Below are positions 1 through 7,787 of a stretch of 49,915 nt of DNA, in pieces. The position numbers and the translations under genes are program-made. Each line of letters opens with the position of its first letter. The first letter of the stretch is position 1. Origin of the DNA: Physcocola sp002396385. GTDB taxonomy: Bacteria; Bacteroidota; Bacteroidia; Bacteroidales; Paludibacteraceae. The notes beneath the pieces are model-generated. The model saw only the letters and a program-made list of their open reading frames with translations, was not told the origin of the DNA and made no database searches. The stretch is taken from assembly GCA_946535435.1 (NCBI GenBank), contig CAMNDM010000027.1, forward strand, positions 1 through 49,915, in the 5' to 3' direction.

Positions 1-625
1 TGTGGTGTACATTCCGTACGGTGAAGTGTTTGTGGAAGAGCGCAATGGCAGTTGGGCTTCACCTTACCTCTTCAATGCCAAGGAACTGGATGAGGAGACA
101 GGGTTGTATTATTATGGGGCGAGGTATTTGGACCCTGCGGTAGCTAGGTGGCTGAGTGTGGACCCGATGTGGGAGAATGACCCAGATAAGACGCCTTATA
201 ATTATTGCCTCAACAATCCGGTGAAGTTGGTGGACCCGTATGGGAGAAGAGATATAATTAATGCAGAAACAAACGAGCACCAATATGTAGATGACAATGT
301 AAACAGAGTTATACAAATAGTTGGCGAAGACTATGAGACATTGAAAAGTATTGGATTTAATCAAAACAACAACTTGTATTCCGAAATTGTAGCTCGAGGT
401 TCTGAAAGAGAAGATCTTTTTTATACAGTAAATAATGTGTTGGAAAACAAAAAATTTATTCCATATGGTACAATGCCAAAATGTTGTGATAATGCGCGAC
501 TTCAGAACAATTCATTAACGAGAGACTATACATGCAGAATAGATATGTATAATACTAGTAGTACCGACCTTCTTGATTTTGATGGAGGCGTAAACTACAT
601 AAAAGACCAGACTTCATCAAGTTAG
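1..625 (+). CDS. RHS repeat-associated core protein, C-terminal part (5' truncated)
   Basis: The frame is open from base 2 and enters from outside the window, so only the last 207 or so residues are visible. Residues about 30-80 carry the RHS core signature: a DEETGLYYYGARYLDP stretch, then RWLSVDP, then YNYCLNNPVKLVDPYG. In known RHS proteins this core closes a large YD-repeat shell and marks the boundary to a variable C-terminal domain, often a toxin. Here about 125 residues follow the core; I do not recognise the domain, and it contains a Cys pair (KCCDN) and is polar. No immunity-like gene follows on the same strand. The stop is TAG at 623-625, and the frame stays open for 14 more codons after it. 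The family call is firm; a toxin role for the tip is inference. Confidence 0.85.
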   Translation, partial: VVYIPYGEVFVEERNGSWASPYLFNAKELDEETGLYYYGARYLDPAVARWLSVDPMWENDPDKTPYNYCLNNPVKLVDPYGRRDIINAETNEHQYVDDNVNRVIQIVGEDYETLKSIGFNQNNNLYSEIVARGSEREDLFYTVNNVLENKKFIPYGTMPKCCDNARLQNNSLTRDYTCRIDMYNTSSTDLLDFDGGVNYIKDQTSSS

Positions 626-928
626 AACCTTGCTATATCAGAAAAATTAAGAAGATATGGTAATAAATAATTTAGGTTGTTGTATAGAAATCTGGTTGAT
701 GTACATGTTTTTCATAAGAAAAAATGTGGTCTTTGAAATAATGTTGACAAATAGATAATATCCATCCACCCCAACCTGCGTAACCGTTCACTTTTTTATG
801 TGCCATTACTAGGTTTTTGTTGTTTCTTCTTTGTAAAGTTGCTCTTTTTATGCACCTTTGTTGTTGATATATGAAAAGTCTTGGTATTTTTCAGTTTTAT
901 AGTATGTTAGTAAAATAACGCGTAATTT
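626..928. other. AT-rich intergenic stretch between RHS and BspA-like gene
   Basis: I see no convincing gene in these 303 bases. They hold a 14-codon in-frame continuation of the RHS reading frame after its TAG (626-670). On the minus strand there is a 44-codon ATG open frame at 806-672, starting MAHKKVNGYAGWGGW, which I do not recognise. An immunity gene would be expected here for a toxin-tipped RHS protein, but none of normal length is present. Confidence 0.5.
672..806 (-). other. Unrecognised 44-codon open frame, possible gene remnant
   Basis: The minus-strand ATG at 806-804 opens 44 codons ending in TAA at 674-672. The frame stays open about 24 codons further upstream before a TGA. The peptide is rich in Trp, His and Tyr, with GYAGWGGW near its start. 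It could be the tail of a decayed gene or a chance frame; nothing in its surroundings decides this. Confidence 0.15.
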
Positions 929-2365
929 ATGAAAATAAAACAGGTTTGTAGTTTTTTATGAGTTTCTCTATTTGTTTGCAACATATTTATTTGTTGTTCT
1001 AGTGGAAATACTGACAACACCTCAAAAACTCCGACACAAATCGATAACGAAAAGCTTCAAAACGACAGTATCGTCAGATTTATAGATGAAAAAGTCCTTT
1101 TGCGAAAAGTGCTAAAACCTGGTGTATGGCTTAATAATTTCGTTGAAATAAACGGTAAAAGTTACGAAGCTTCTTATGTAATTATTATACCAAAGGAAAC
1201 TGATGCCGATTTCTTTAGCTTTTGTGATTTGGAATACGGACTTGATATAGATTCGTTTGCAGTGGAACCAGGAAACCCTAGATATTCCTCTGTAAATGGT
1301 GTGCTGTTTTCTGCTGACACATCTTTGCTGATACTGGCTCCAAACAGAATAAAAAGCTATAAAGTGCCTGCATCTACTAAAAAAATAGATGGTTTTGCAT
1401 TTCAATTTTCGAACATCGAGGAAATTGAGTTGTCAGAAGGCTTGGAAATTATCGGAGGTGGAGCATTTTCTGGTTGTCACAAACTAAAACATGTAAAACT
1501 GCCATCCACAGTAAAAGAATTGGGAGACGATGCTTTTGGATGCTACCTTACGCGCGATGGAATTATTTGTTATAATTCTATCGAAGATGTTGAAATTCCT
1601 AAAAACTCAAAACTGGAAAAATTAGGAGAACGAGCTCTTTATTATGCGAAACATGTATATATTCCCAAGTGTTTAACGCAAAAAAATATATCAGAATGTT
1701 TCAATAGTCCGTATGTGGATGTTGATGCTGAGAATCCGATATATTGCAGTGAAAATGGAATTCTTTTCAGTAGGGACAAAGAAATTCTCTATAGTTTACC
1801 TAATCGTCATTTTGATGAACTTGTAATTCCTAGTAGTGTGAAAAAGGTAGGAGACATAGGAACGTCAGAGGGAATTGACAAACTGGTACTTAATGACAAC
1901 ATCGAAGAGATAAAGAAGATAACGACACATGTCGGTGAATTTGTTATCCGAAAAGGTGGAAACTGTAATCCGGCTCAAGCCGGTTATTGTGTTGTTGACG
2001 GCGTGCTGTTTTCTGCCGATACAACCAAGTTGATTGCTTATCCTGCTTTGAGCAAACGGGGTAGATATAAGGTTCCCAAACAGGTGAAAGTTATAGGTGA
2101 AAGTGCGTTTCGTGATGCTAGAATATCGAGTCTTGTCTTGCCAGACGGTTTGAAAATTATACATGACGAAGCGTTTGCATACTGCGACAACCTAAAGCGC
2201 ATCGATATTCCCTTGTCGGTTGAAAGTATAGAGGGAAATGACTGTTTCTTAAGCGACTCCCCGAAAAAGGTCTTTATTAACCAATTTCTAATTACAGAAC
2301 AATTACAAACTGAGAATGTAGAGTTTGTTGGACTTAGTGATGATGCGGAGCCAATGGAAGAATAA
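929..2365 (+). pseudogene. BspA-like leucine-rich-repeat lipoprotein with premature TGA in signal peptide
   Basis: The body of the protein (from about 1,240 on) is made of LRR_5/BspA-type repeats, for example IEEIELSEGLEIIGGGAF, alternating with a second recurring module of the form NGVLFSADTxxLI that appears three times. BspA-family proteins are surface proteins for adhesion or protein binding. The longest stop-free frame with a permitted start begins only at a TTG at 1100. Reading upstream in the same frame reaches ATG at 929-931. From there the frame encodes MKIKQVCSFL, a TGA at 959-961, then VSLFVCNIFICCSSGNTDN. Without the TGA this is a good lipoprotein signal with a lipobox before CSSGN, so I read the gene as 929-2365 (479 codons including stop) with one nonsense codon at position 11. 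A sequencing error is the main alternative. TGA is an ordinary stop elsewhere here, for example at 44551-44553. Confidence 0.7.
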
Positions 2366-2719
2366 AATCTACCAATTAGCACGCTTGTTGGATATTGGCG
2401 AAAAAATAATAGTGAGATAATCGTGTCTTGCGGTTTATTTCGTATTTGTCAACACTCCATTTGGCTGTCGCAACCATTCAGGGCGTTCCCATAAACGTTA
2501 AACATTTCGTAGGACAAATTTATTTTGAAACTTCCTCCAGTCGTCTACATTATACAAACATAAATATGCACAAAATTTTTATAGGTAACTTTTTGTTTTA
2601 TTAAAAAAACTTATAATTTAGCACTGTTTAAGATTGATATTTGTTGAGATTAGAAATTAAACACGATTTTTTTTGAAAAAACATCCAAACTTTATTTAAA
2701 CCATAAAATTTCAGTTATT
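2366..2719. other. Non-coding leader region
   Basis: No gene is seen in these 354 bases. The second half is very AT-rich and holds a plausible promoter for the downstream surface-protein genes (see 2592-2621). The first half has somewhat higher GC but only very short open frames. Confidence 0.5.
2592..2621 (+). promoter_or_regulatory. Candidate Bacteroidota promoter for the surface-protein cluster
   Basis: TTTG at 2592-2595 is followed after 18 bases by TAATTTAG (2614-2621), one mismatch from the -7 consensus TAnnTTTG. The spacing is one base shorter than usual. It would give a leader of about 90 bases to the ATG at 2720. Confidence 0.35.
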
Positions 2720-3178
2720 ATGAAGAAAATAATAGGAACATGTCTTTTATTGACGACTCTGTATTCCCATGCTGGTACAAAGTATATGACAGTGGAGCAA
2801 AAAACAGGTGAGAAGTTCAGTTTCCTCCTTGCCAACAAGCCCATTGTTACTTACGAGAACGATGAATTAGTTGTAAATGGTTCTGGAAGTAGTTTTGTAA
2901 TTGATGACTTAAAAAACTTCTATTTTACAGATGAAGATCTTTCTGGGGTCGCAAACCAAACTACTGACGTATTGAGTGTGGTAAAAACAGATGAGAACAC
3001 CATTCGTGTGGAGAATGCAGTTGCAGGAGTTGCCGTAAAACTGGTAAGTGCAAGCGGTTCTGTTGTCGCCACTGGCACAACCGACCAAAATGGTGCTGCT
3101 TCTCTTTCGTTCCCCAAACAAACCGGCGTGTATGTCCTGACCATAGGGAACAACTCGTTTAAAGTGGTCCGTAATTAA
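2720..3178 (+). CDS. Small secreted protein with T9SS-like C-terminal tail
   Basis: This 152-residue protein starts with a clear signal peptide (MKKIIGTCLLLTTLYSHA). A middle part of about 60 residues (TKYMTVEQKTGEKFSFLL onward) resembles the short segment after the signal peptide in the two FISUMP genes downstream (YMVVKTADGSEDVYEMKHV). The last 70 or so residues form a beta-rich tail ending GVYVLTIGNNSFKVVRN, which matches the GIYxLxV...KxxK pattern of T9SS type A sorting domains. It lies 19 bases upstream of the next gene and is probably co-transcribed with it. It is likely exported and anchored or released by type IX secretion. The tail assignment is by pattern only and the specific function is unknown. 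Confidence 0.6.
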   Translation: MKKIIGTCLLLTTLYSHAGTKYMTVEQKTGEKFSFLLANKPIVTYENDELVVNGSGSSFVIDDLKNFYFTDEDLSGVANQTTDVLSVVKTDENTIRVENAVAGVAVKLVSASGSVVATGTTDQNGAASLSFPKQTGVYVLTIGNNSFKVVRN

Positions 3179-3197
3179 CATTTAGAGGTTGAAAAAC

Positions 3198-4727
3198 ATG
3201 AAAAAGACTATAATATCTTTAGTTGCTTTAGCAGCGGTGGCATCTGTTGCTAATGCAGCGACTAATATGTGCGTGAAAACCGATGACGGCAAAGTAATCC
3301 GCTATGCTGTTGATTATATATCGGAAGTGTTTTACCGCAATGGCGTGAGCGAGACCGGACAGATTGACGGCTATGCCTATGTTGATCTTGATTTGCCAAG
3401 TGGCACTAAGTGGGCAACTTATAATGTAGGTGCTACTAACATTGGTGAAATTGGCGGTTATTTTGCCTGGGGTGAGACAAATGCAAAAACTACTTATTCG
3501 CTGACAAACTACCGGTGGAACAATGTTGAAACCGATGAACAATACACAAAGTACAACAGTACGAAAGATTATAAGTTGGTACTTGAGGCTGAAGACGATG
3601 CTGCCACCGCAATTTGGGGCGATAATTGGCGTATGCCTACAATTGATGAACTCAGCGAATTGAAGGATGGCTGCTATTGGGAAAGTACCGATAACTTCAA
3701 CGGTACGGGTGTTGCAGGACTAGTAGGTACCAGTAAAAACAACTTCAACACTATCTTCCTGCCTGCCTCTGGTTTCTATAATGAAGATAGTCTGTACTAC
3801 TTTGGTAAAAATGCCTACTATTGGACATCGGAACTCAGTGGTGCCGATTTGTACGACTATGCTGGTAGCCTTAAACAGTTAAAAATCAGAAACCAAGTCC
3901 GTTTTTATGGCCAAAACATTCGTGCGGTGGCTGTAAACAAAAAGAGCTACACCGTCAGATTTTTCAATGCCGACAGTACCCTTTTCGAAAGCCAGGTTGT
4001 TGAAGAAGGCAAGGCTGCAAATGCTGTTGTGGCACCCGCTATGAACGGGTATAACTTTAACAGGTGGAGCGATTCTTCCTTCACTAGGGTTGTGAGGAAC
4101 TTAGATGTCTACGCCTTATATAAAAAGGTCGCCAATGTAACAGTTAGCGGTGTGGTCGATGCACACGAGTATGTTGATTTGGGCTTGAGTGTGAAGTGGG
4201 CTACCTGCAACGTAGGCGCTTCTAGCGTATGCGCATACGGCAACTACTACGCTTGGGGTGAAACTGAACCTAAAATGGAAGGCGCGCCATATAAATGGAT
4301 GTACGATGATGATCCCGGTAAGTATTCCAAGTATAACACTACTGACAACAAGACGGTTCTAGACACAGAAGACGATGCGGCATCAGCAAACTGGGGTGAA
4401 GGTTGGCGTATGCCGACCAACGAGGAACTGACGGAGCTGGTTCTTGGTTGCTCTTGGGAGTGGACCGACAACTACAATAATTCGGGTATATCTGGTCAAA
4501 TTGGTACAAGCAAGAAGAATGGAAACATCATCTTCCTACCTGCTGCTGGCACCAACAATGGTTATGGAGTGGGGAAAAACGGTGAATACTGGTCTTCTTC
4601 TTTCAACTATGACAATGTTCTGGGCGACTATGCTTGTATTATGGGTTTTAACGCTACGGAATTCAAATACAAAAACATGGTTTCAAACCGTCCGATTGCT
4701 AATGTTGTACGCGCGGTTGTGAAATAA
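3198..4727 (+). CDS. Secreted protein with two FISUMP domains and a Listeria-Bacteroides repeat
   Basis: I chose the ATG at 3198 over a TTG at 3189 because it gives a clean signal peptide (MKKTIISLVALAAVASVANA). Two FISUMP domains (Fibrobacter succinogenes major paralogous domain, a C-type-lectin-like/FGE-related fold) lie at about residues 55-245 and 320-509. Each shows the same series: YVDLxLxxxxKWAT, then NVGA, then AWGET, then NWRMPT or GWRMPT, then IFLPA. Between them, residues about 250-310 (YTVRFFNADSTLFES onward, with GYNFNRWSD) form a Listeria-Bacteroides (Flg_new/InlB-B-like) repeat, a small beta-grasp spacer of surface proteins. The ligand is unknown; binding of sugar or protein at the cell surface is inference from the fold. 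The second domain is closely related to the single-domain protein downstream, suggesting local duplication. Confidence 0.75.
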   Translation: MKKTIISLVALAAVASVANAATNMCVKTDDGKVIRYAVDYISEVFYRNGVSETGQIDGYAYVDLDLPSGTKWATYNVGATNIGEIGGYFAWGETNAKTTYSLTNYRWNNVETDEQYTKYNSTKDYKLVLEAEDDAATAIWGDNWRMPTIDELSELKDGCYWESTDNFNGTGVAGLVGTSKNNFNTIFLPASGFYNEDSLYYFGKNAYYWTSELSGADLYDYAGSLKQLKIRNQVRFYGQNIRAVAVNKKSYTVRFFNADSTLFESQVVEEGKAANAVVAPAMNGYNFNRWSDSSFTRVVRNLDVYALYKKVANVTVSGVVDAHEYVDLGLSVKWATCNVGASSVCAYGNYYAWGETEPKMEGAPYKWMYDDDPGKYSKYNTTDNKTVLDTEDDAASANWGEGWRMPTNEELTELVLGCSWEWTDNYNNSGISGQIGTSKKNGNIIFLPAAGTNNGYGVGKNGEYWSSSFNYDNVLGDYACIMGFNATEFKYKNMVSNRPIANVVRAVVK

Positions 4728-4783
4728 GTTGCATAGAATGTCTCCCTTTCTGGAGACGAAAGTATTTTTAAAATGAGACAGAT

Positions 4784-5563
4784 ATGAATAAAACAATAAT
4801 ATCGATAATGGCTTTGGCATCATTTTCTTTTTTTGCGAATGCCGCCGATTATATGGTTGTGAAAACTGCCGATGGCAGTGAAGATGTTTACGAAATGAAG
4901 CACGTCACCGAAATGTCTTATGAGGAGGTGGACGATGCTGCGACTGTACAAGGTGTTTCCGTAAACGGTAAAGTTGGCGAATACGCTTATGTTGACCTAT
5001 ATTTGCCAAGTGGCACCAAGTGGGCCACATACAATGTGGGTGCAAGCAATCCTACCGGAGCAGGTGACTTGTTCGCATGGGGTGAGACCAAGTCGAAAAA
5101 TGACTACAGTCTGGATAGCTATAAGTGGTTTGACGTTTCTGCTGAAAAATACACCAAATATGGTTACTTAAATGGTGAGATGTCGGGTGCAGGTGCTGGC
5201 GGAAAACAATACACAGGTGTAAATTGTGTTGATGACGGCAAGTTTAACCTGGAATTGGAAGACGATGCGGCAACTGTAAACTGGGGTGGTGATTGGAGAA
5301 TGCCTACAGCTACCGAACTGAAGGAATTGTTCGATGGTTGTGTATGGGTTTTGACAAACAATTTCAATGGCAGTGGAGTTGCTGGCCTTGTTGGAACAAG
5401 CAAGAAGAACGGTAATGTTATTTTCTTGCCCGAAGCTAATGGCTACTGGTCATCAACTCTCGACGTTACCCGGCCTTCCGACGCTCTATACATTGGCAAT
5501 AACAAAATATACGTACCGGTTAGTCGCTTCCAGGGCAAATATGTCCGCGCTGTGGTTAAATAG
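4784..5563 (+). CDS. Secreted single-domain FISUMP protein
   Basis: This 259-residue protein has a signal peptide (MNKTIISIMALASFSFFANA). A short conserved post-signal segment (YMVVKTADGSEDVYEMKHVT) is shared with the upstream proteins. One FISUMP domain follows at about residues 65-259, with YVDLYLPSGTKWAT, FAWGET, DWRMPT and IFLPE. Compared with its neighbours the domain has an insertion rich in Gly around residues 125-145 (NGEMSGAGAGGKQY). It lies 56 bases after the double-domain gene, so it may be in the same operon, and it ends just before the terminator at 5622-5650. It is probably a duplicated paralogue with its own ligand. Confidence 0.75.
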   Translation: MNKTIISIMALASFSFFANAADYMVVKTADGSEDVYEMKHVTEMSYEEVDDAATVQGVSVNGKVGEYAYVDLYLPSGTKWATYNVGASNPTGAGDLFAWGETKSKNDYSLDSYKWFDVSAEKYTKYGYLNGEMSGAGAGGKQYTGVNCVDDGKFNLELEDDAATVNWGGDWRMPTATELKELFDGCVWVLTNNFNGSGVAGLVGTSKKNGNVIFLPEANGYWSSTLDVTRPSDALYIGNNKIYVPVSRFQGKYVRAVVK

Positions 5564-5621
5564 TACAACTATATACAACGGCATGTAGCCAACATGCTGG
5601 AACGAAAAAGTCCTAAAAAAG

Positions 5622-5652
5622 AAAAGCAGGTCTCCCCGAGACCTGCTTTTCT
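5622..5652. terminator. Bidirectional rho-independent terminator
   Basis: A perfect 13-base-pair stem, AAAAGCAGGTCTC (5622-5634) and GAGACCTGCTTTT (5638-5650), closes a 3-base loop. The stem starts with A and ends with T runs, so it can act on both strands. It lies between the convergent genes ending at 5563 (+) and 5680 (-). Confidence 0.85.
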
Positions 5653-5679
5653 GTATAGTACAAGTACACTATTTGTGTG

Positions 5680-6990
5680 TTAGTGGTTTTTCTTGAAGGC
5701 TTCAATACGCTCTTTAAAGAGCGGTTCCTGTTCCTTCTTGAAGAACGATGTACAAATACGGACGCCCTGTTCGTTCGAACCCATCGTGTCGAGTGGAAAT
5801 ACGGCTATTCCGTAGTACATTAGTTCACGGGTAAGCTGCAAGTCGTTCATACCTGGATATTGGACCGTGAAATAAAAACCATCGGCCAAAGGCGCACCCA
5901 TATCGTTGTCGTAAACCAAGTAGAAGTTGTTTGCAAGCAGAACTTCCTTCATAAACTTGGCACGGCGGCCATATTCCTTTACATCGTCGAGGAAGTTGTA
6001 TTTGCCGTCGCAAGCGGCTTCCATAAGTGCCGACATCGCATGCTGAACACTATGTGTAGTCCCACTCGAAAGAGTGTACATCAGGCGGTTGCAGAAGAAG
6101 TTACCAAACTCTCCAACACCAAACTTGTCGGTTAGCGGCTTATAGACCCTTTTATAGAGTTTATTGCTAATGCAGGTTACACCTATACGCTGGCCGGCAT
6201 AAGAGAAGGCCTTCGAACCTGAAATCCACAATACATAATTGTCGGTATAGTTTGCGACCGTAGCCTGATAAGGCGACTGATATGGATGCGAAAGGTCGCG
6301 GCGGAAATCCATGGCAAAATAAGCCAAATCTTCCAACACAATCACATCGTACTTGTCGGCCAAACCTGCAATTCCCTTTAATTCCTCGTCGGTGAAACAA
6401 ACCCACGAAGGGTTGTTAGGATTAGAGTAGACAATGCTGTTGATGTTACCTGCCGACATCATCTCGTCTAATTTTTTGATGAGTTTATCACCACGAAAAT
6501 CGTGAATATCTAAACCAACGTGCTTTAAACCTATTACGTCGCATTGGGTAGTCTGCACCGGGAAACCAGGCTGGATAAACAGTACAGTATCTTTAGCCGT
6601 GTTAGCTGTAGCGTGGTGTATTGCCATAAAGGTTGCGAATGTACCCTGCATACTACCTGCTGTAGCTACGCAGCAAAGAGGGTCAATATCGATGCCAATG
6701 AAAGCCTTGACAAATTGCGAAGCAGCGCTTTTAAGGCGGGGAATACCCCCGTTTGGAGGGTAAATTGTTGCACAACCGTTTGCTAAAGCTTCTTGTTCGG
6801 CCTTAAGGGCTATTTCAGATGGTTTAAGGCCAGGCACGCCCATTTCAAGGTGTATGATAGGCTGACCTGTTTTCTCTTCCAGCAAACGCGAAAGAGCCTG
6901 TATGTCGCGAATGGTTGCGCTTGAAAAATCGCCTAACGCCATACTGTTGATGGCATCGGTTACTGTTTGATAGTCTAATGGAGTATTCAA
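5680..6990 (-). CDS. PLP-dependent aminotransferase, class I/II
   Basis: This 436-residue fold-type I aminotransferase has the NPNNPSW motif, the VLEDLAYFAMD segment that holds the pyridine-ring Asp, and the PLP lysine in SGSKAFSYAGQRIG (about K260). It is somewhat longer than typical AAT-like enzymes, with an N-terminal helix region. It starts 31 bases after an omega-amidase-like gene in what looks like one operon with iorAB and a paaK-like ligase. From that setting I infer an aromatic or methionine-type amino acid/2-oxo-acid substrate, probably with glutamine or glutamate as amino donor. The glutamine link is suggested only by the adjacent omega-amidase. The enzyme class is certain and the substrate is not. 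Confidence 0.8.
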   Translation of the reverse strand: MNTPLDYQTVTDAINSMALGDFSSATIRDIQALSRLLEEKTGQPIIHLEMGVPGLKPSEIALKAEQEALANGCATIYPPNGGIPRLKSAASQFVKAFIGIDIDPLCCVATAGSMQGTFATFMAIHHATANTAKDTVLFIQPGFPVQTTQCDVIGLKHVGLDIHDFRGDKLIKKLDEMMSAGNINSIVYSNPNNPSWVCFTDEELKGIAGLADKYDVIVLEDLAYFAMDFRRDLSHPYQSPYQATVANYTDNYVLWISGSKAFSYAGQRIGVTCISNKLYKRVYKPLTDKFGVGEFGNFFCNRLMYTLSSGTTHSVQHAMSALMEAACDGKYNFLDDVKEYGRRAKFMKEVLLANNFYLVYDNDMGAPLADGFYFTVQYPGMNDLQLTRELMYYGIAVFPLDTMGSNEQGVRICTSFFKKEQEPLFKERIEAFKKNH

Positions 6991-7021
6991 TTGAATATAA
7001 ATTTTGTATAAAAAACGTATG

Positions 7022-7771
7022 TTAAACGTCTCTGTCTTTTAGAACTGGAAATTTCTTACGGAAAGCGTTAAGTTTTTCCATATCGAGTTCAATGGTAATG
7101 GCGCTTTCCTTGTCAGGCGGACATACTGCTACATCGCGCCCGTATGCATCAATGCACTGTGTACCGCCACTGTATTCACAAACCGGATCTTTCCCGACAC
7201 GGTTCACACCGCACACATAGCACTGGTTCTCGATAGCCCTTGCATGCAGCAGAATGTTCCATGCGTTTAAACGTACTGTCGGCCAGTTGGCAACAACCAA
7301 AAGGCAGTCGTAGTCTTCGTGGTTGCGCAACCAAAGCGGAAACCTGAGGTCGTAGCACACAGAAAGCAAGAATCGAACCCCTCGGTAATCGATAATCACT
7401 CTGTCATTTCCAGCAGTGTAACGCTTATTTTCACCACCATAAGTAAACAAGTGGTGTTTGTCGTAGTGGACTTCAGAGCCATCGGGCTTAACAAAATAAA
7501 ACCGGTTGTAGCAGCCACTAGCAGAAGAAACAGCAACCGAGCCGGCTATAGCGGCATCGAGCTTCTTTGCAGTCAGCCTCATCCATTGTAGTGTTTCCCC
7601 CTCTTCAAGTTCTGTTTTGCCAGCCGGTTCAGCAACAAAGCCTGTGCTAAACATCTCAGGCAAGACGTAAAGGTCGCTCTTCGGTAACGATAAAAGGGAA
7701 ATCCCCAACCGTTCAGTATTTTCGGCGGGGCTTTCCCAAATAATATCTCGCTGTAAAAGGGTTACTTTCAC
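7022..7771 (-). CDS. Carbon-nitrogen hydrolase (omega-amidase/YafV-like)
   Basis: This is a 249-residue nitrilase-superfamily protein with the full catalytic triad: Glu39 in VLPEMF, Lys105 in YDKHHLF and Cys139 in SVCYDLRFP. Length and motifs fit the YafV/NIT2-like omega-amidase branch. Known members hydrolyse 2-oxoglutaramate or 2-oxosuccinamate, the by-products of glutamine- or asparagine-dependent transaminases. The neighbouring aminotransferase, 31 bases downstream in the direction of transcription, makes this coupling attractive: removing oxoglutaramate would pull the transamination forward. It lies 16 bases after the paaK-like gene, so the genes are probably co-transcribed. No signal peptide; cytoplasmic. 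A different small amide substrate cannot be excluded. Confidence 0.8.
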   Translation of the reverse strand: MKVTLLQRDIIWESPAENTERLGISLLSLPKSDLYVLPEMFSTGFVAEPAGKTELEEGETLQWMRLTAKKLDAAIAGSVAVSSASGCYNRFYFVKPDGSEVHYDKHHLFTYGGENKRYTAGNDRVIIDYRGVRFLLSVCYDLRFPLWLRNHEDYDCLLVVANWPTVRLNAWNILLHARAIENQCYVCGVNRVGKDPVCEYSGGTQCIDAYGRDVAVCPPDKESAITIELDMEKLNAFRKKFPVLKDRDV

Positions 7772-7787
7772 AATAGGTCCGTTTATT

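Noticed and set aside
959..961. TGA read as an amino acid (recoding or selenocysteine) in the BspA-like gene
   Set aside because: TGA is a normal stop in this window (for example 44551-44553) and no selenocysteine element is apparent. A codon 11 in a signal peptide is not a catalytic site.
672..5563. Diversity-generating retroelement acting on the FISUMP (C-type-lectin-like) genes
   Set aside because: No reverse transcriptase gene, accessory gene or template/variable repeat pair with adenine-biased differences was found. The similarities among FISUMP domains are spread over the whole domain, as in ordinary paralogues.
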